Source: Leptotrichia sp. oral taxon 221 (GTDB lineage: Bacteria > Fusobacteriota > Fusobacteriia > Fusobacteriales > Leptotrichiaceae). Taken from it: a stretch of DNA of 64,000 bases. Below, piece by piece: positions 1 to 7,497 of this stretch (the stretch's first letter is position 1; every line of letters starts with the position of its first letter). Position numbers and translations under genes: made by a program. Where the stretch lies: positions 1,364,001-1,428,000 of the forward strand of contig NZ_CP072378.1 in assembly GCF_018128245.1 (NCBI RefSeq), written 5' to 3'. The notes under the pieces are model-generated. The model ran no database searches and was not told the origin of the DNA. It saw only the letters and a list, made by a program, of their open reading frames with translations.

Positions 1-269
1 AATGTTGGAAGCAAAGCATCTGGTCTTTCTTTTCTAATTATTTTTGAAACAAATTCCAAAGTCAACGGTTCAATGTACACTTTATCGGCTATTTCTTTAT
101 CTGTCATTATCGTTGCAGGATTTGAATTTACTAAAATTACTTTGTATCCTTCTTCTCTAAGTGATAGACACGCTTGCGTTCCAGCATAATCAAATTCTGC
201 CGCTTGTCCTATAATTATTGGTCCCGATCCTATTACTAAAATAGTTTCTATATCTTTTCGTTTTGGCAT
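1..269 (-). CDS. carB: Carbamoyl-phosphate synthase large chain, N-terminal fragment
   Basis: The first 89 codons of the synthetase subunit that makes carbamoyl phosphate from bicarbonate, ammonia and two ATP for pyrimidine and arginine synthesis. The rest lies beyond the left edge of the window. The visible start reads [16 protein letters not shown], followed by [17 protein letters not shown] and [11 protein letters not shown], which are signature stretches of the first ATP-grasp half. The ATG at 267-269 has an AAGGAGAG ribosome site 5 nt upstream. It follows carA by 67 bp on the same strand, so the two are very likely one transcript. The family is certain; only its length cannot be judged. 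Confidence 0.97.
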   Translation of the reverse strand, partial: MPKRKDIETILVIGSGPIIIGQAAEFDYAGTQACLSLREEGYKVILVNSNPATIMTDKEIADKVYIEPLTLEFVSKIIRKERPDALLPT

Positions 270-336
270 TTTTATCTCTCCTTAATTTATTTTTCTAAAT
301 TTATTACGTTTTTGTTTATGATTTCGCATATTTTAA

Positions 337-1434
337 TTAATAAATGCTTTTTTTCGTACTATTTTTTTTCATATTTTCTATAAATTCATCAAATAAATAA
401 TTTGGATCATGTGGTCCTGGTGAAGCTTCTGGGTGATATTGCACTGAAAATACTGGATATTTCTTATGTCTTACCCCTTCACAAGTTTTATCATTTACCG
501 CAATGTGCGTCAATTCCAATTCTGTATCCTTCAAAGAATCTATATCAACTGCATAACCATGATTTTGTGCAGTAATATCCACTTTTCCTGTCAATAAGTT
601 CAATACTGGTTGATTCGCTCCACGATGTCCAAATGGCAATTTATATGTCTTAGCACCACACGCCAATGAAATCAATTGGTGTCCCATACAAATTCCAAAA
701 ATTGGTACTTTTCCAATAAGTTCTCTTATTATTGCAATAGTTTCTGGCACATCTATTGGATCTCCAGGTCCATTACTAAGCATTATTCCATCTGGTTTTT
801 GTCTCAATATTTCTTTTGCTGGAGTATCATGTGGCATTACAACAACATCACAATCTCTCGAATTTAATTCTCTTAAAATTCCTGATTTCATTCCTAAATC
901 TAATAATACAACTCTCATTCCTCTACCTGAAGAAAGAAAAGCTTTTTTTGTTGAAACCTGCTCGATTTGATTAGTCGGTAAAGAATTGTTTTTTAAATAG
1001 TCAACAACTTCTTGAGGATCTTTATCTGCGCTAACGATAATCCCTTTAATTGTTCCATGCTCTCTAATTTTTTTTGTCAAACTACGTGTATCAACACCTG
1101 AAATTCCTGGTATATTTAAGTCTTTCAAAATCTCATCTAATGTAAATTCATTTCTGAAATTAGAAGGTTTTTTACATATTTCACGAGTTATAATACCTTT
1201 TATGCTAGGATTAATAGTTTCATAATCATCTCTATTTATCCCATAATTCCCTATTAATGGATATGTAAATGTAATAATCTGTCCATTATATGAAGGATCT
1301 GAAATTGTTTCTTGATAACCAGTCATCGCAGTATTAAAAACTACTTCACCAGCCATTTCTACATCTGCTCCAAACCCGTATCCTTTGTATACACTACCAT
1401 CTTCTAAAACTAACTGTTTATCCAATGAGTACAT
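337..1434 (-). CDS. carA: Carbamoyl-phosphate synthase small chain (glutamine amidotransferase)
   Basis: Releases ammonia from glutamine and channels it to CarB. The 365 residues match the family's usual length. The N-terminal CarA-specific domain covers about residues 1-170. The class I amidotransferase domain follows, with the nucleophile Cys249 in FGICMGHQ and the His334/Glu336 pair in QYHPEASPGP. The ATG is preceded by a strong GAGGAGG. carB follows 67 bp downstream. The upstream 440-bp gap holds a good promoter (1618-1646), giving a leader of about 175 nt. No pyrimidine-specific leader such as a PyrR loop could be recognised there. Confidence 0.97.
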   Translation of the reverse strand: MYSLDKQLVLEDGSVYKGYGFGADVEMAGEVVFNTAMTGYQETISDPSYNGQIITFTYPLIGNYGINRDDYETINPSIKGIITREICKKPSNFRNEFTLDEILKDLNIPGISGVDTRSLTKKIREHGTIKGIIVSADKDPQEVVDYLKNNSLPTNQIEQVSTKKAFLSSGRGMRVVLLDLGMKSGILRELNSRDCDVVVMPHDTPAKEILRQKPDGIMLSNGPGDPIDVPETIAIIRELIGKVPIFGICMGHQLISLACGAKTYKLPFGHRGANQPVLNLLTGKVDITAQNHGYAVDIDSLKDTELELTHIAVNDKTCEGVRHKKYPVFSVQYHPEASPGPHDPNYLFDEFIENMKKNSTKKSIY

Positions 1435-1554
1435 AATAATTTACCTCCTCTATTTTTGTAATGCATTTTTATCTAAAATTTAAAAATTTTATCTCATTTT
1501 TATATCCAATTTTACCAAAAATATTGTTATTTCCGAAAAAATTGTAAAATTTTT

Positions 1555-1596
1555 TTACTAAAAAATATTTCTATTCTTTAGTAATTTTTTTTTTTT
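1555..1596. terminator. A+T-only inverted repeat plus T tract in the carA leader
   Basis: TTACTAAA (1555-1562) and TTTAGTAA (1577-1584) form an 8-bp stem with a 14-nt loop, followed on the plus strand by 12 T. Read rightward it looks like a weak intrinsic terminator, but no rightward gene precedes it. Read leftward it falls inside the carA leader, where the tract is A-rich. It could end antisense transcription, act as a leader structure, or be chance in A+T-rich DNA. Confidence 0.3.
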
Positions 1597-1617
1597 ATCA
1601 TTCTCTTAAATCTTCTA

Positions 1618-1646
1618 ATTATACCCTTTTTAAAAAATTTTTTCAA
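1618..1646 (-). promoter_or_regulatory. Promoter of carAB
   Basis: Minus strand: -35 TTGAAA (1641-1646), 17-bp spacer, -10 TATAAT (1618-1623). This is the only consensus-like promoter between carA and the next gene upstream, and it predicts a start near 1611. Confidence 0.7.
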
Positions 1647-1874
1647 GTCCAAATCTCAAAAAACACATTAATTTTTTATTAAATATAAATTTTACAAAAA
1701 AAACTGTTTCATAAAAATCACATCATTCGTTCTAAAATCAATTTTCATCAATCTGAAAATTCTTTCTAATAAATGATATCAAATTCATAAAACAGTTATC
1801 TTAAATACCAGAATTTTCTAATATTCAATTCATACTCTATATCAATATTTCATATCAAGAAAATCCCATTTCTA

Positions 1875-2507
1875 TTATGCTTCTGTAACAATATTTATCA
1901 ATTCTTCTATAGTTTTTTCTCCAACAGACGCCTTTTCTCCATTGATGTAAACTACTGGTACACCTTGAATATTTTTTTCAGAAACTTCTTGCGTATAAAC
2001 TCCTCCATCAATCAATGAAGTTGTAATATTGCTATTTCCCATAGAAATAACATTCAATGCTTGAATTACTTCTGGACATTTCGTACATGAAAGTGAAACA
2101 TAAGTTTCAATATTCAACGGTTTGTTTATTGCTTGAACTCTAGCTAATTGATCACCTTCTAATTTTTTACCCATTCCAGCCAATCCTAAAATCGCCAAAA
2201 TAAAGCTATTAAACTCATGTCCTCCAGGAATTCCATTAAAGTTAATCCCTGATTTTTCTCCATCTTTCAATAAAGTAAATGAAATTGGTCTTGTAATATT
2301 ATACGATTTTTCTAATTCAATATCTTCTCCAAAAGTTTTTTTAGTGTAATTTACTTTTGATGAAATTCCATCTACTTCTTGTAAAAAACTATCTAATTCT
2401 TTCGATTTATCACTTTCATCCAAAAAAGCTACCATTTCAATATTCCCATTTATATTATTAAAATACCCTTTTAACTGTTCTACAATATTTGAATCTAATA
2501 ATGCCAT
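1875..2507 (-). CDS. AhpF N-terminal-domain-like protein (stand-alone disulfide carrier)
   Basis: 210 residues corresponding to only the N-terminal tandem thioredoxin-fold domain of AhpF, the reductase of peroxiredoxin AhpC. The redox CxxC is visible as LSCTKCPEVIQALN (Cys141 and Cys144). A cis-proline motif GVPVVYING follows in the second fold. The flavin and NADH domains of full AhpF (about 520 residues) are absent. The start was moved to the second ATG (2505-2507), because AAAGG lies 9 nt before it and directly abuts the first ATG. It follows ahpC on the same strand with a hairpin between them. Stand-alone versions, such as Cp34 with Cp20 of Clostridium pasteurianum, pass electrons from a thioredoxin-reductase-like enzyme to AhpC; that partner is not in this window. 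The role is inferred from family and neighbour. Confidence 0.85.
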   Translation of the reverse strand: MALLDSNIVEQLKGYFNNINGNIEMVAFLDESDKSKELDSFLQEVDGISSKVNYTKKTFGEDIELEKSYNITRPISFTLLKDGEKSGINFNGIPGGHEFNSFILAILGLAGMGKKLEGDQLARVQAINKPLNIETYVSLSCTKCPEVIQALNVISMGNSNITTSLIDGGVYTQEVSEKNIQGVPVVYINGEKASVGEKTIEELINIVTEA

Positions 2508-2663
2508 CTCAATCATCCTTTCTACAATTCTTTCTAAATTTATTATATCATATTTTTTCCTAGCTTCCTATTTATCTTTTTCATTTTCAAAATTTATTCT
2601 CAAACTATATATGTGTTTATTTTATTATCATATCTTGCTATTTCAAAATTTTGAATTAAACAA

Positions 2664-2689
2664 GCCTGTTCTATCAATTCAAAACAGGC
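2664..2689 (-). terminator. Hairpin between ahpC and the ahpF-like gene
   Basis: GCCTGTT (2664-2670) pairs with AACAGGC (2683-2689) over a 12-nt loop. It is one of few G+C-rich stems in the window. On the minus strand it is followed by TTGTTTAATT, a poor T tract, so partial termination or mRNA stabilisation could raise ahpC over the downstream gene. On the plus strand the T tract is slightly better. Confidence 0.55.
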
Positions 2690-2724
2690 CCTCTTTTTAT
2701 ACATAACTTTAATTTTTTAATTTA

Positions 2725-3291
2725 TTATATTTTACCTACTAAATCTAATCCTGGTTTTAATGTAGCTTCTCCTTCTTTCCATTTAGCTGGACAAACTAAT
2801 CCTGGATTATCGTGTACGAATTTAGCAGCTTTTGCTCTTCTTACTAATTCTGAAGCATCTCTTCCAATTCCACCATCGTTTACTTCATATGCAACGATTT
2901 TCCCTTCAGGATTTACAATAAATGTTCCTCTGAAAGCCATTCCTGATTCTTCATCCAACACATCAAAGATTCTTGCTACTTCTTTTTTAGGATCTCCAAT
3001 CATTCCATAAGTTACTTTGCTAATTGCTTCTGAATGATCGTGCCATGCTTTATGAGTAAAGTGAGTATCAGTACTTACTGAATAAACATCAAATCCTAAA
3101 TCTTTCAATTCTTTATGATGATCTTCTAAATCTTCCAACTCTGTAGGACAAACAAACGTAAAGTCTGCTGGATAAAACATGAAAATATTCCATTTTCCTA
3201 AAAAATCTTTTTCAAATGAAACTTCTTTAAATTCTTCATTTTGATACATTTGTACCGTAAAGTCTTCTACTTTTTTTCCAATTAATGACAT
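2725..3291 (-). CDS. ahpC: Alkyl hydroperoxide reductase subunit C (2-Cys peroxiredoxin)
   Basis: Reduces H2O2 and organic peroxides using a peroxidatic cysteine. The 188 residues match bacterial AhpC. The peroxidatic Cys48 sits in FTFVCPTEL, the Thr of the active-site PxxxTxxC is in ADFTFVC, and the resolving Cys167 is in GLVCPAKW. The conserved GTFIVNP and the C-terminal helix are present. The gene has its own near-consensus promoter with a palindrome just downstream of the -10, and is followed by a stand-alone AhpF-domain gene that probably recycles it. Expression is likely peroxide- or metal-responsive, though no regulator gene is present here. Confidence 0.96.
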   Translation of the reverse strand: MSLIGKKVEDFTVQMYQNEEFKEVSFEKDFLGKWNIFMFYPADFTFVCPTELEDLEDHHKELKDLGFDVYSVSTDTHFTHKAWHDHSEAISKVTYGMIGDPKKEVARIFDVLDEESGMAFRGTFIVNPEGKIVAYEVNDGGIGRDASELVRRAKAAKFVHDNPGLVCPAKWKEGEATLKPGLDLVGKI

Positions 3292-3350
3292 AATTGAATA
3301 CCTCCTATTTATTTTCTATCATTCTATATATTTAAACTTTTTTCTAATTT

Positions 3351-3370
3351 GAAATAATTACAATTATTTC
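3351..3370. promoter_or_regulatory. Operator-like palindrome at the ahpC transcription start
   Basis: GAAATAATT and AATTATTTC are perfect 9-base inverted arms separated by 2 bases. The centre lies about +12 from the predicted start, a typical repressor position. The A+T-rich dyad resembles PerR/Fur-type boxes, but the 9-2-9 spacing is not the classic 7-1-7 PerR box. The regulator is inferred, not known. Confidence 0.5.
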
Positions 3371-3378
3371 TCCATTAC

Positions 3379-3407
3379 ATTATATAAAATTTTAAAACTT
3401 TTGTCAA
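3379..3407 (-). promoter_or_regulatory. Promoter of ahpC, near-perfect consensus
   Basis: Minus strand: -35 TTGACA (3402-3407), exactly 17 bp, -10 TATAAT (3379-3384). Both hexamers are perfect sigma-70-type matches. The predicted start is near 3372, leaving a leader of about 80 nt. Confidence 0.85.
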
Positions 3408-3462
3408 ACACTTTTTTCTATTTAAACTTAAAAATTTCTCTCAAAAATTTTTTCTCTCGTTA

Positions 3463-4512
3463 TTAATTCATCTCAAATTCAATGTACACCGTTTTTGAGA
3501 TATCTAATTTTCTTGGATTAACTACAATTCTTTTTTCTGAAACTTTATCCAACAATTCTTTTTCAGATTTTTCTAATATTTTCGAGTCAGTTAAAACATT
3601 TCCGTAATAATTGTAGTTATAATCTGAATACGGTCTAATTACACCTTGTGATTTATCAGTTATTGTTACAGGATTTTTTAAGTTTAAATCTGTTTTCCCT
3701 AAAATAACTTGTGCTTTTTTCAAGGCTTCTTTGTAAGCATTTTCATACAATTCATCTTCTAATTTTTGTTTATTATCAATATCGTATTCAATGTATCCAT
3801 TTGTCCCGATTCCCAATATTTGTGCTACACTTATAATATTTCCTATATTTTTCATATCTCTAGTTTCTACTTCGATTGTGTGAGTTACCGTATTAATCTC
3901 TTTTTTTACACTTTCTCGTTTTTCCAAACTAACTTCATCATTAGTAAACCCTACTATCTTAATTTTACCACCTAATCCTTTTGAACCTAATTTTTGTTGT
4001 AATCCATTAAATTTATCCAAAGCCTTTTGATACGCTGCTTTAGCCGATTTATCTCTCATTTCTATTTCAAAAATATTCACACCTTGTGCATTTCTTTTTA
4101 CTTCATAAATCTTTTCATTCGCTAAAACTGACAAGAAATCTTTTAATGAATTCAACGTAACATTATCCGCTTCAACTGATAAAACTGTTTTAAATTCTTT
4201 TTCACCTTTATTTATAACCTCTGTATCCCAATCATACGATTTATCTGTAGAATATGATGTTGAATTTATTTTATCATATCTAGCTCCCGATTTACTCAAT
4301 AAACTTTTAAATTTCTCCAATTTTTGTGCATTCTCTTTACTCGCTTTATCCAAATTTTTATCTTCTGTTTGAATCGTCAACTGGACTTTTGCTGAATTTG
4401 GCATAATTTCTTTTTTAGCAATTCCTCTAACTTGAATTCTTTTCCCTGAAACAATGTCTGAAAAACTTAAAAAACAAGTCATCATACACATCAATAATAT
4501 TATTCTTTTCAT
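3463..4512 (-). CDS. SIMPL (DUF541) domain exported protein, copy 1
   Basis: Exported protein of the SIMPL/DUF541 family, whose members include E. coli YggE and Brucella BP26, periplasmic or outer-membrane proteins linked to stress. It has an N-terminal signal segment (MKRIILLMCMMTCFLSF), then a single SIMPL domain opening with IQVRGIAKKEIMPNSAKV. The start is uncertain. An ATG at 4531-4533 would add seven residues, and neither has a close ribosome site; the 4512 start was chosen because it begins directly with the signal peptide, as in the two neighbours. It is the most divergent of three tandem copies and is separated by 204 bp from copy 2, so it may have its own promoter. Molecular function is unknown. 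Confidence 0.8.
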   Translation of the reverse strand: MKRIILLMCMMTCFLSFSDIVSGKRIQVRGIAKKEIMPNSAKVQLTIQTEDKNLDKASKENAQKLEKFKSLLSKSGARYDKINSTSYSTDKSYDWDTEVINKGEKEFKTVLSVEADNVTLNSLKDFLSVLANEKIYEVKRNAQGVNIFEIEMRDKSAKAAYQKALDKFNGLQQKLGSKGLGGKIKIVGFTNDEVSLEKRESVKKEINTVTHTIEVETRDMKNIGNIISVAQILGIGTNGYIEYDIDNKQKLEDELYENAYKEALKKAQVILGKTDLNLKNPVTITDKSQGVIRPYSDYNYNYYGNVLTDSKILEKSEKELLDKVSEKRIVVNPRKLDISKTVYIEFEMN

Positions 4513-4716
4513 TTCTATTTTGAAGTAATCCATAACTTTTAACTTATGAAATTCTTCTCTCCTTTCATTTATTTCTCATCTTAATTTAATAACTATAAAG
4601 TTCCAACTTCCATATATTTCTCTAGATTTTATGACCTTTAAATAACAATCCTATTTTCAAAATACAACTTCAACAAATATTTTTTATAACTTTTTAAGAA
4701 CTTTAATTCAAAAAAT

Positions 4717-5886
4717 CTATTTTCCAATCATTTCGTACATTACCGATATATTTTGCGTTAATTTTAAAGGTTTTGGAGTATAATCTACTTTTGCTTCCAT
4801 TTTTGGACTTGAAACAACCGCTATTTCAAAATTCATTTCTTTTGCAATACTTTTTGATGCAGGTGCTGCTGCAACTGTCCAATTTTCATCCATTCTATCA
4901 ATCATTTTTTGCTGAAAATCTACATCCTCACTCACAACAATTACATCTCCAACCTTTAAATTACTAGATTTTAAAATACTCGCAGCTTTCTGTTTTGCTT
5001 GATTATACGCTTCATTATACATTTCTGATTCAATTTCCGCTCTATTTGACAAATCAAATTTAATCGAACCTACAATATTCAAGTCATTTTTATCAGCCAA
5101 AGCAATTATTGTATTCAAATCCTTCAAATTTTTAGTAACAACATTTAATTTATGCGTAACTTCATATTCTTCTTCCTTTTTCAAGTCACCACCGTAATTC
5201 TCTCGAATTTCATATCCTCCAAAAGAAACACTCGCTCCAGTCGAACCCATTTTTTGCAATTTATTATTCACAAAATTTATTTTCGCAAAAAGTTTATTCA
5301 ATGTCCCGCTCAAAGTTTTATCATTTTCCCTCAATTTCACTTCATAGACATCTCCATTCGATTTTCCTATATTCACAACTTGATTATCGCTACTATCATC
5401 TTCGTCATCAACAAACTCACCATCAATATCCTCATCATCATTATAATTCTCTATCTTTTTCGTAATACTTTTAAGTTTCTCCCCTTCGTTTATCTCTATC
5501 AATTCTCCAATTTTATCATAAGCCACATTTTTAACCAATATTTTCATTTCAGCAGTATACGAAGTTGGATTTGACTTTGCTAAATTGTTACTTCCATTCC
5601 CATTCACTTTAATTTTCCTATCAGAAATCGACTCAGTCTCAATGCTATCTATTCCTATGTTTTCTGCCTTCAATGTCGATTTAAATCCTTGCAATTTCTG
5701 ATTAACTTTTTCTGTCGCCTTAGTCAAACTTTTATCTCTCCCAGTAATCTCAAAATGTAAAGTCGCCATATTTGGTAAAATTTCCTTTTCAACATTACCA
5801 GTAACACTAATTTTCTTAACCGGCTCTCCTATTACAAACGAATTTAATGCTAAAAACGCACTAAATATCACTAATAATCGTTTCAT
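4717..5886 (-). CDS. SIMPL (DUF541) domain exported protein, copy 2
   Basis: 389 residues with a signal peptide (MKRLLVIFSAFLALNSFVIG) and a SIMPL domain beginning ISVTGNVEKEILPN. The start at 5886 is fixed by AAGGAGGG four bases upstream; a longer reading to 5931 would run over copy 3. About residues 145-165 hold an acidic Asp/Glu-rich insertion (DDEDIDGEFVDDEDD) not found in the other copies, possibly a calcium or surface loop. The C-terminal third is almost identical to copy 3, including VVSEDVDFQQKMIDR, pointing to a fairly recent duplication. It lies 25 bp downstream of copy 3, so the two are one transcript. The envelope role is inferred from the family only. Confidence 0.85.
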   Translation of the reverse strand: MKRLLVIFSAFLALNSFVIGEPVKKISVTGNVEKEILPNMATLHFEITGRDKSLTKATEKVNQKLQGFKSTLKAENIGIDSIETESISDRKIKVNGNGSNNLAKSNPTSYTAEMKILVKNVAYDKIGELIEINEGEKLKSITKKIENYNDDEDIDGEFVDDEDDSSDNQVVNIGKSNGDVYEVKLRENDKTLSGTLNKLFAKINFVNNKLQKMGSTGASVSFGGYEIRENYGGDLKKEEEYEVTHKLNVVTKNLKDLNTIIALADKNDLNIVGSIKFDLSNRAEIESEMYNEAYNQAKQKAASILKSSNLKVGDVIVVSEDVDFQQKMIDRMDENWTVAAAPASKSIAKEMNFEIAVVSSPKMEAKVDYTPKPLKLTQNISVMYEMIGK

Positions 5887-5911
5887 TTTCCCTCCTTGTA
5901 ATTTTTCACTA

Positions 5912-7027
5912 CTATTTTTGAAGTATTTCATACATTACTGACACATCTTGTGTTAATTTTAAAGGTTTCGGAGTGTAATCTACTGTTCCTCTTCTTTTTC
6001 TAGCACTAGCAAAATCAGCTGAATACGAATATTCTTCTTTTGTTCCTGCAACTAAACCAAGAGCATTGCCACTTTCTACAGTCCAATCCTTATCAATCCT
6101 GTCAATCATCTTCTGTTGAAAATCCACATCTTCGCTCACAACAATCGGTTCTCCTAATCTCATTGAACTCGATTTTAAAATACTTGTAGCCTTTTGTTTT
6201 GCCTGGTCATACGCTTCTTTATACATTTTTGATTCAATCTCACCCTTATTCGACAAATCAAATTTAATCGAACCATCAATATTCAATCCGTTATCATCAG
6301 CCAATGCAATTATTGTATTCAATTTTTTTAAATCCTTCACTTTCAAAGTCAAATTATGAGTCACAGAAAACATATCAACCCATTTTTCTTCATAAGCACC
6401 AAAATTTTCATTTATTTTGTAACTTCCAAAAACTATATTATTCCCTGTATTTATCGACTGTAATTTGTCTTTTGTCACATTCATTTTCTCAAATAATTTA
6501 TTCAACGCACCATCAATAGTTTTATCTTTTTCCTTCAAATTTATAACAAAAAGATTCTCTTTAAAATCTTTCTTAATACCATTCAAATCTCCACTTGAAT
6601 TAACGTCCATCAAATTTGCCAACCTATTAAAATCAATATCTCTCACAAAAATTGACATTTCAGCAGTATAAGAAGTTGGTGTTCTTTCTTCTTTCTTATT
6701 TTGAAGAAAATTTTTTCTATCCCCCTCAATCTCATCCTCTCTCTCTTTAATTTTCTCATCATAAAAAGAAACCGTCTTTATATCATCCGCTTGAATTTTC
6801 TGCTTTCTCAACGCATTCTTAAATCTCTCAAGTTTCTGGTTCACATCATTTGTCGCCAAATTCAAATCCCTATTCTTTGACTCTATTCTAAAATTCAAAA
6901 CTGCTGTATCTGGCATTATTTCCCGTTCTGAATTACCTGTAACACTTATTTTTCTAATCACATTTTCACTCGCAGAAAATGTATTTAAACTAGAAAGTAT
7001 GCACAGTGCTATTAGTACTTTTTTCAT
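5912..7027 (-). CDS. SIMPL (DUF541) domain exported protein, copy 3
   Basis: 371 residues, first gene of the SIMPL pair. It has a signal peptide (MKKVLIALCILSSLNTFSA), then ISVTGNSEREIMPDTAVLNF. A charged segment around residues 110-135 (Lys/Glu/Asp-rich) replaces the acidic insert of copy 2. The C-terminus shares VVSEDVDFQQKMIDRIDKD and the ending VDYTPKPLKLTQ with copy 2. Strong AGGAGG precedes the ATG. No partner enzyme or transporter is next to it. Family members have been tied to oxidative or membrane stress, which would fit the neighbouring ahpC, but this is only context. Confidence 0.85.
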   Translation of the reverse strand: MKKVLIALCILSSLNTFSASENVIRKISVTGNSEREIMPDTAVLNFRIESKNRDLNLATNDVNQKLERFKNALRKQKIQADDIKTVSFYDEKIKEREDEIEGDRKNFLQNKKEERTPTSYTAEMSIFVRDIDFNRLANLMDVNSSGDLNGIKKDFKENLFVINLKEKDKTIDGALNKLFEKMNVTKDKLQSINTGNNIVFGSYKINENFGAYEEKWVDMFSVTHNLTLKVKDLKKLNTIIALADDNGLNIDGSIKFDLSNKGEIESKMYKEAYDQAKQKATSILKSSSMRLGEPIVVSEDVDFQQKMIDRIDKDWTVESGNALGLVAGTKEEYSYSADFASARKRRGTVDYTPKPLKLTQDVSVMYEILQK

Positions 7028-7119
7028 ATTTACCTCCTATTTTTGTTTATTTATTACTTCTATTATTTTTACCTTTCATATTCTACCACACAAAAATGAA
7101 ACATCCATTAGAACTCCAC

Positions 7120-7476
7120 TTATTTTCTCAATCCTAGCTCTAAAATCCCCTCTTCATAGTTTATTATTACTTCGTCGCATAATCGAGCAATTAACATAAA
7201 TTCATCGGCATTTTCGCCTTCTCCCATCAATCCCCAATACTGATCATATTCTTCATCTTTATGAATCGTCAATGCTTTTTTCAATTCAAAAATTTCATTT
7301 TCAGATAATTCTACATATCCAAATGTGTAAATTGCATAGTTGTTATTATTTTCCTCATCAATATCTATTTTTATTTGAAAATTTTTAGCTCCTTTTAATA
7401 GATAATAACTTGTTACTTCATTCACTATTTTTGAAATAATTTTTATTTTTTTATTTTTTATTCTAGTTTTTATCAT
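7120..7476 (-). CDS. Small protein of unknown function, co-transcribed with DUF1576 gene
   Basis: 118 residues, no signal peptide and no membrane segment. I do not recognise the family with confidence. The N-terminus is basic (MIKTRIKNKKIKIIS); the rest is acidic and shows alternating strand/helix patches, with YWGLMGEGENADEFMLI in the middle and a DEVIINYEEG stretch near the end. It starts 21 bp after the DUF1576 membrane protein gene on the same strand, so the two are probably made together and may act together. A cytosolic regulatory or ATP-binding-like fold is possible but not shown. Confidence 0.7.
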   Translation of the reverse strand: MIKTRIKNKKIKIISKIVNEVTSYYLLKGAKNFQIKIDIDEENNNNYAIYTFGYVELSENEIFELKKALTIHKDEEYDQYWGLMGEGENADEFMLIARLCDEVIINYEEGILELGLRK

Positions 7477-7497
7477 TTTTTTAATCTCTCCCTAAAT

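Larger units (their letters stand above)
1435..1874. other. 440-bp intergenic region upstream of carA
   Basis: No gene is visible. The stretch is extremely A+T-rich. It holds the carAB promoter (1618-1646) and an A+T-only inverted repeat (1555-1584) next to a 12-base T tract. The part from about 1650 to 1874 shows nothing I can name and may contain the 3' end of the ahpC/ahpF-like transcript. Confidence 0.6.

Noticed and set aside
5152-5574. A 140-codon open frame on the plus strand
   Set aside because: It is antisense to SIMPL copy 2, has Phe/Ile/Ser-rich low-complexity composition, and lacks a ribosome site; typical shadow frame of A+T-rich genes.
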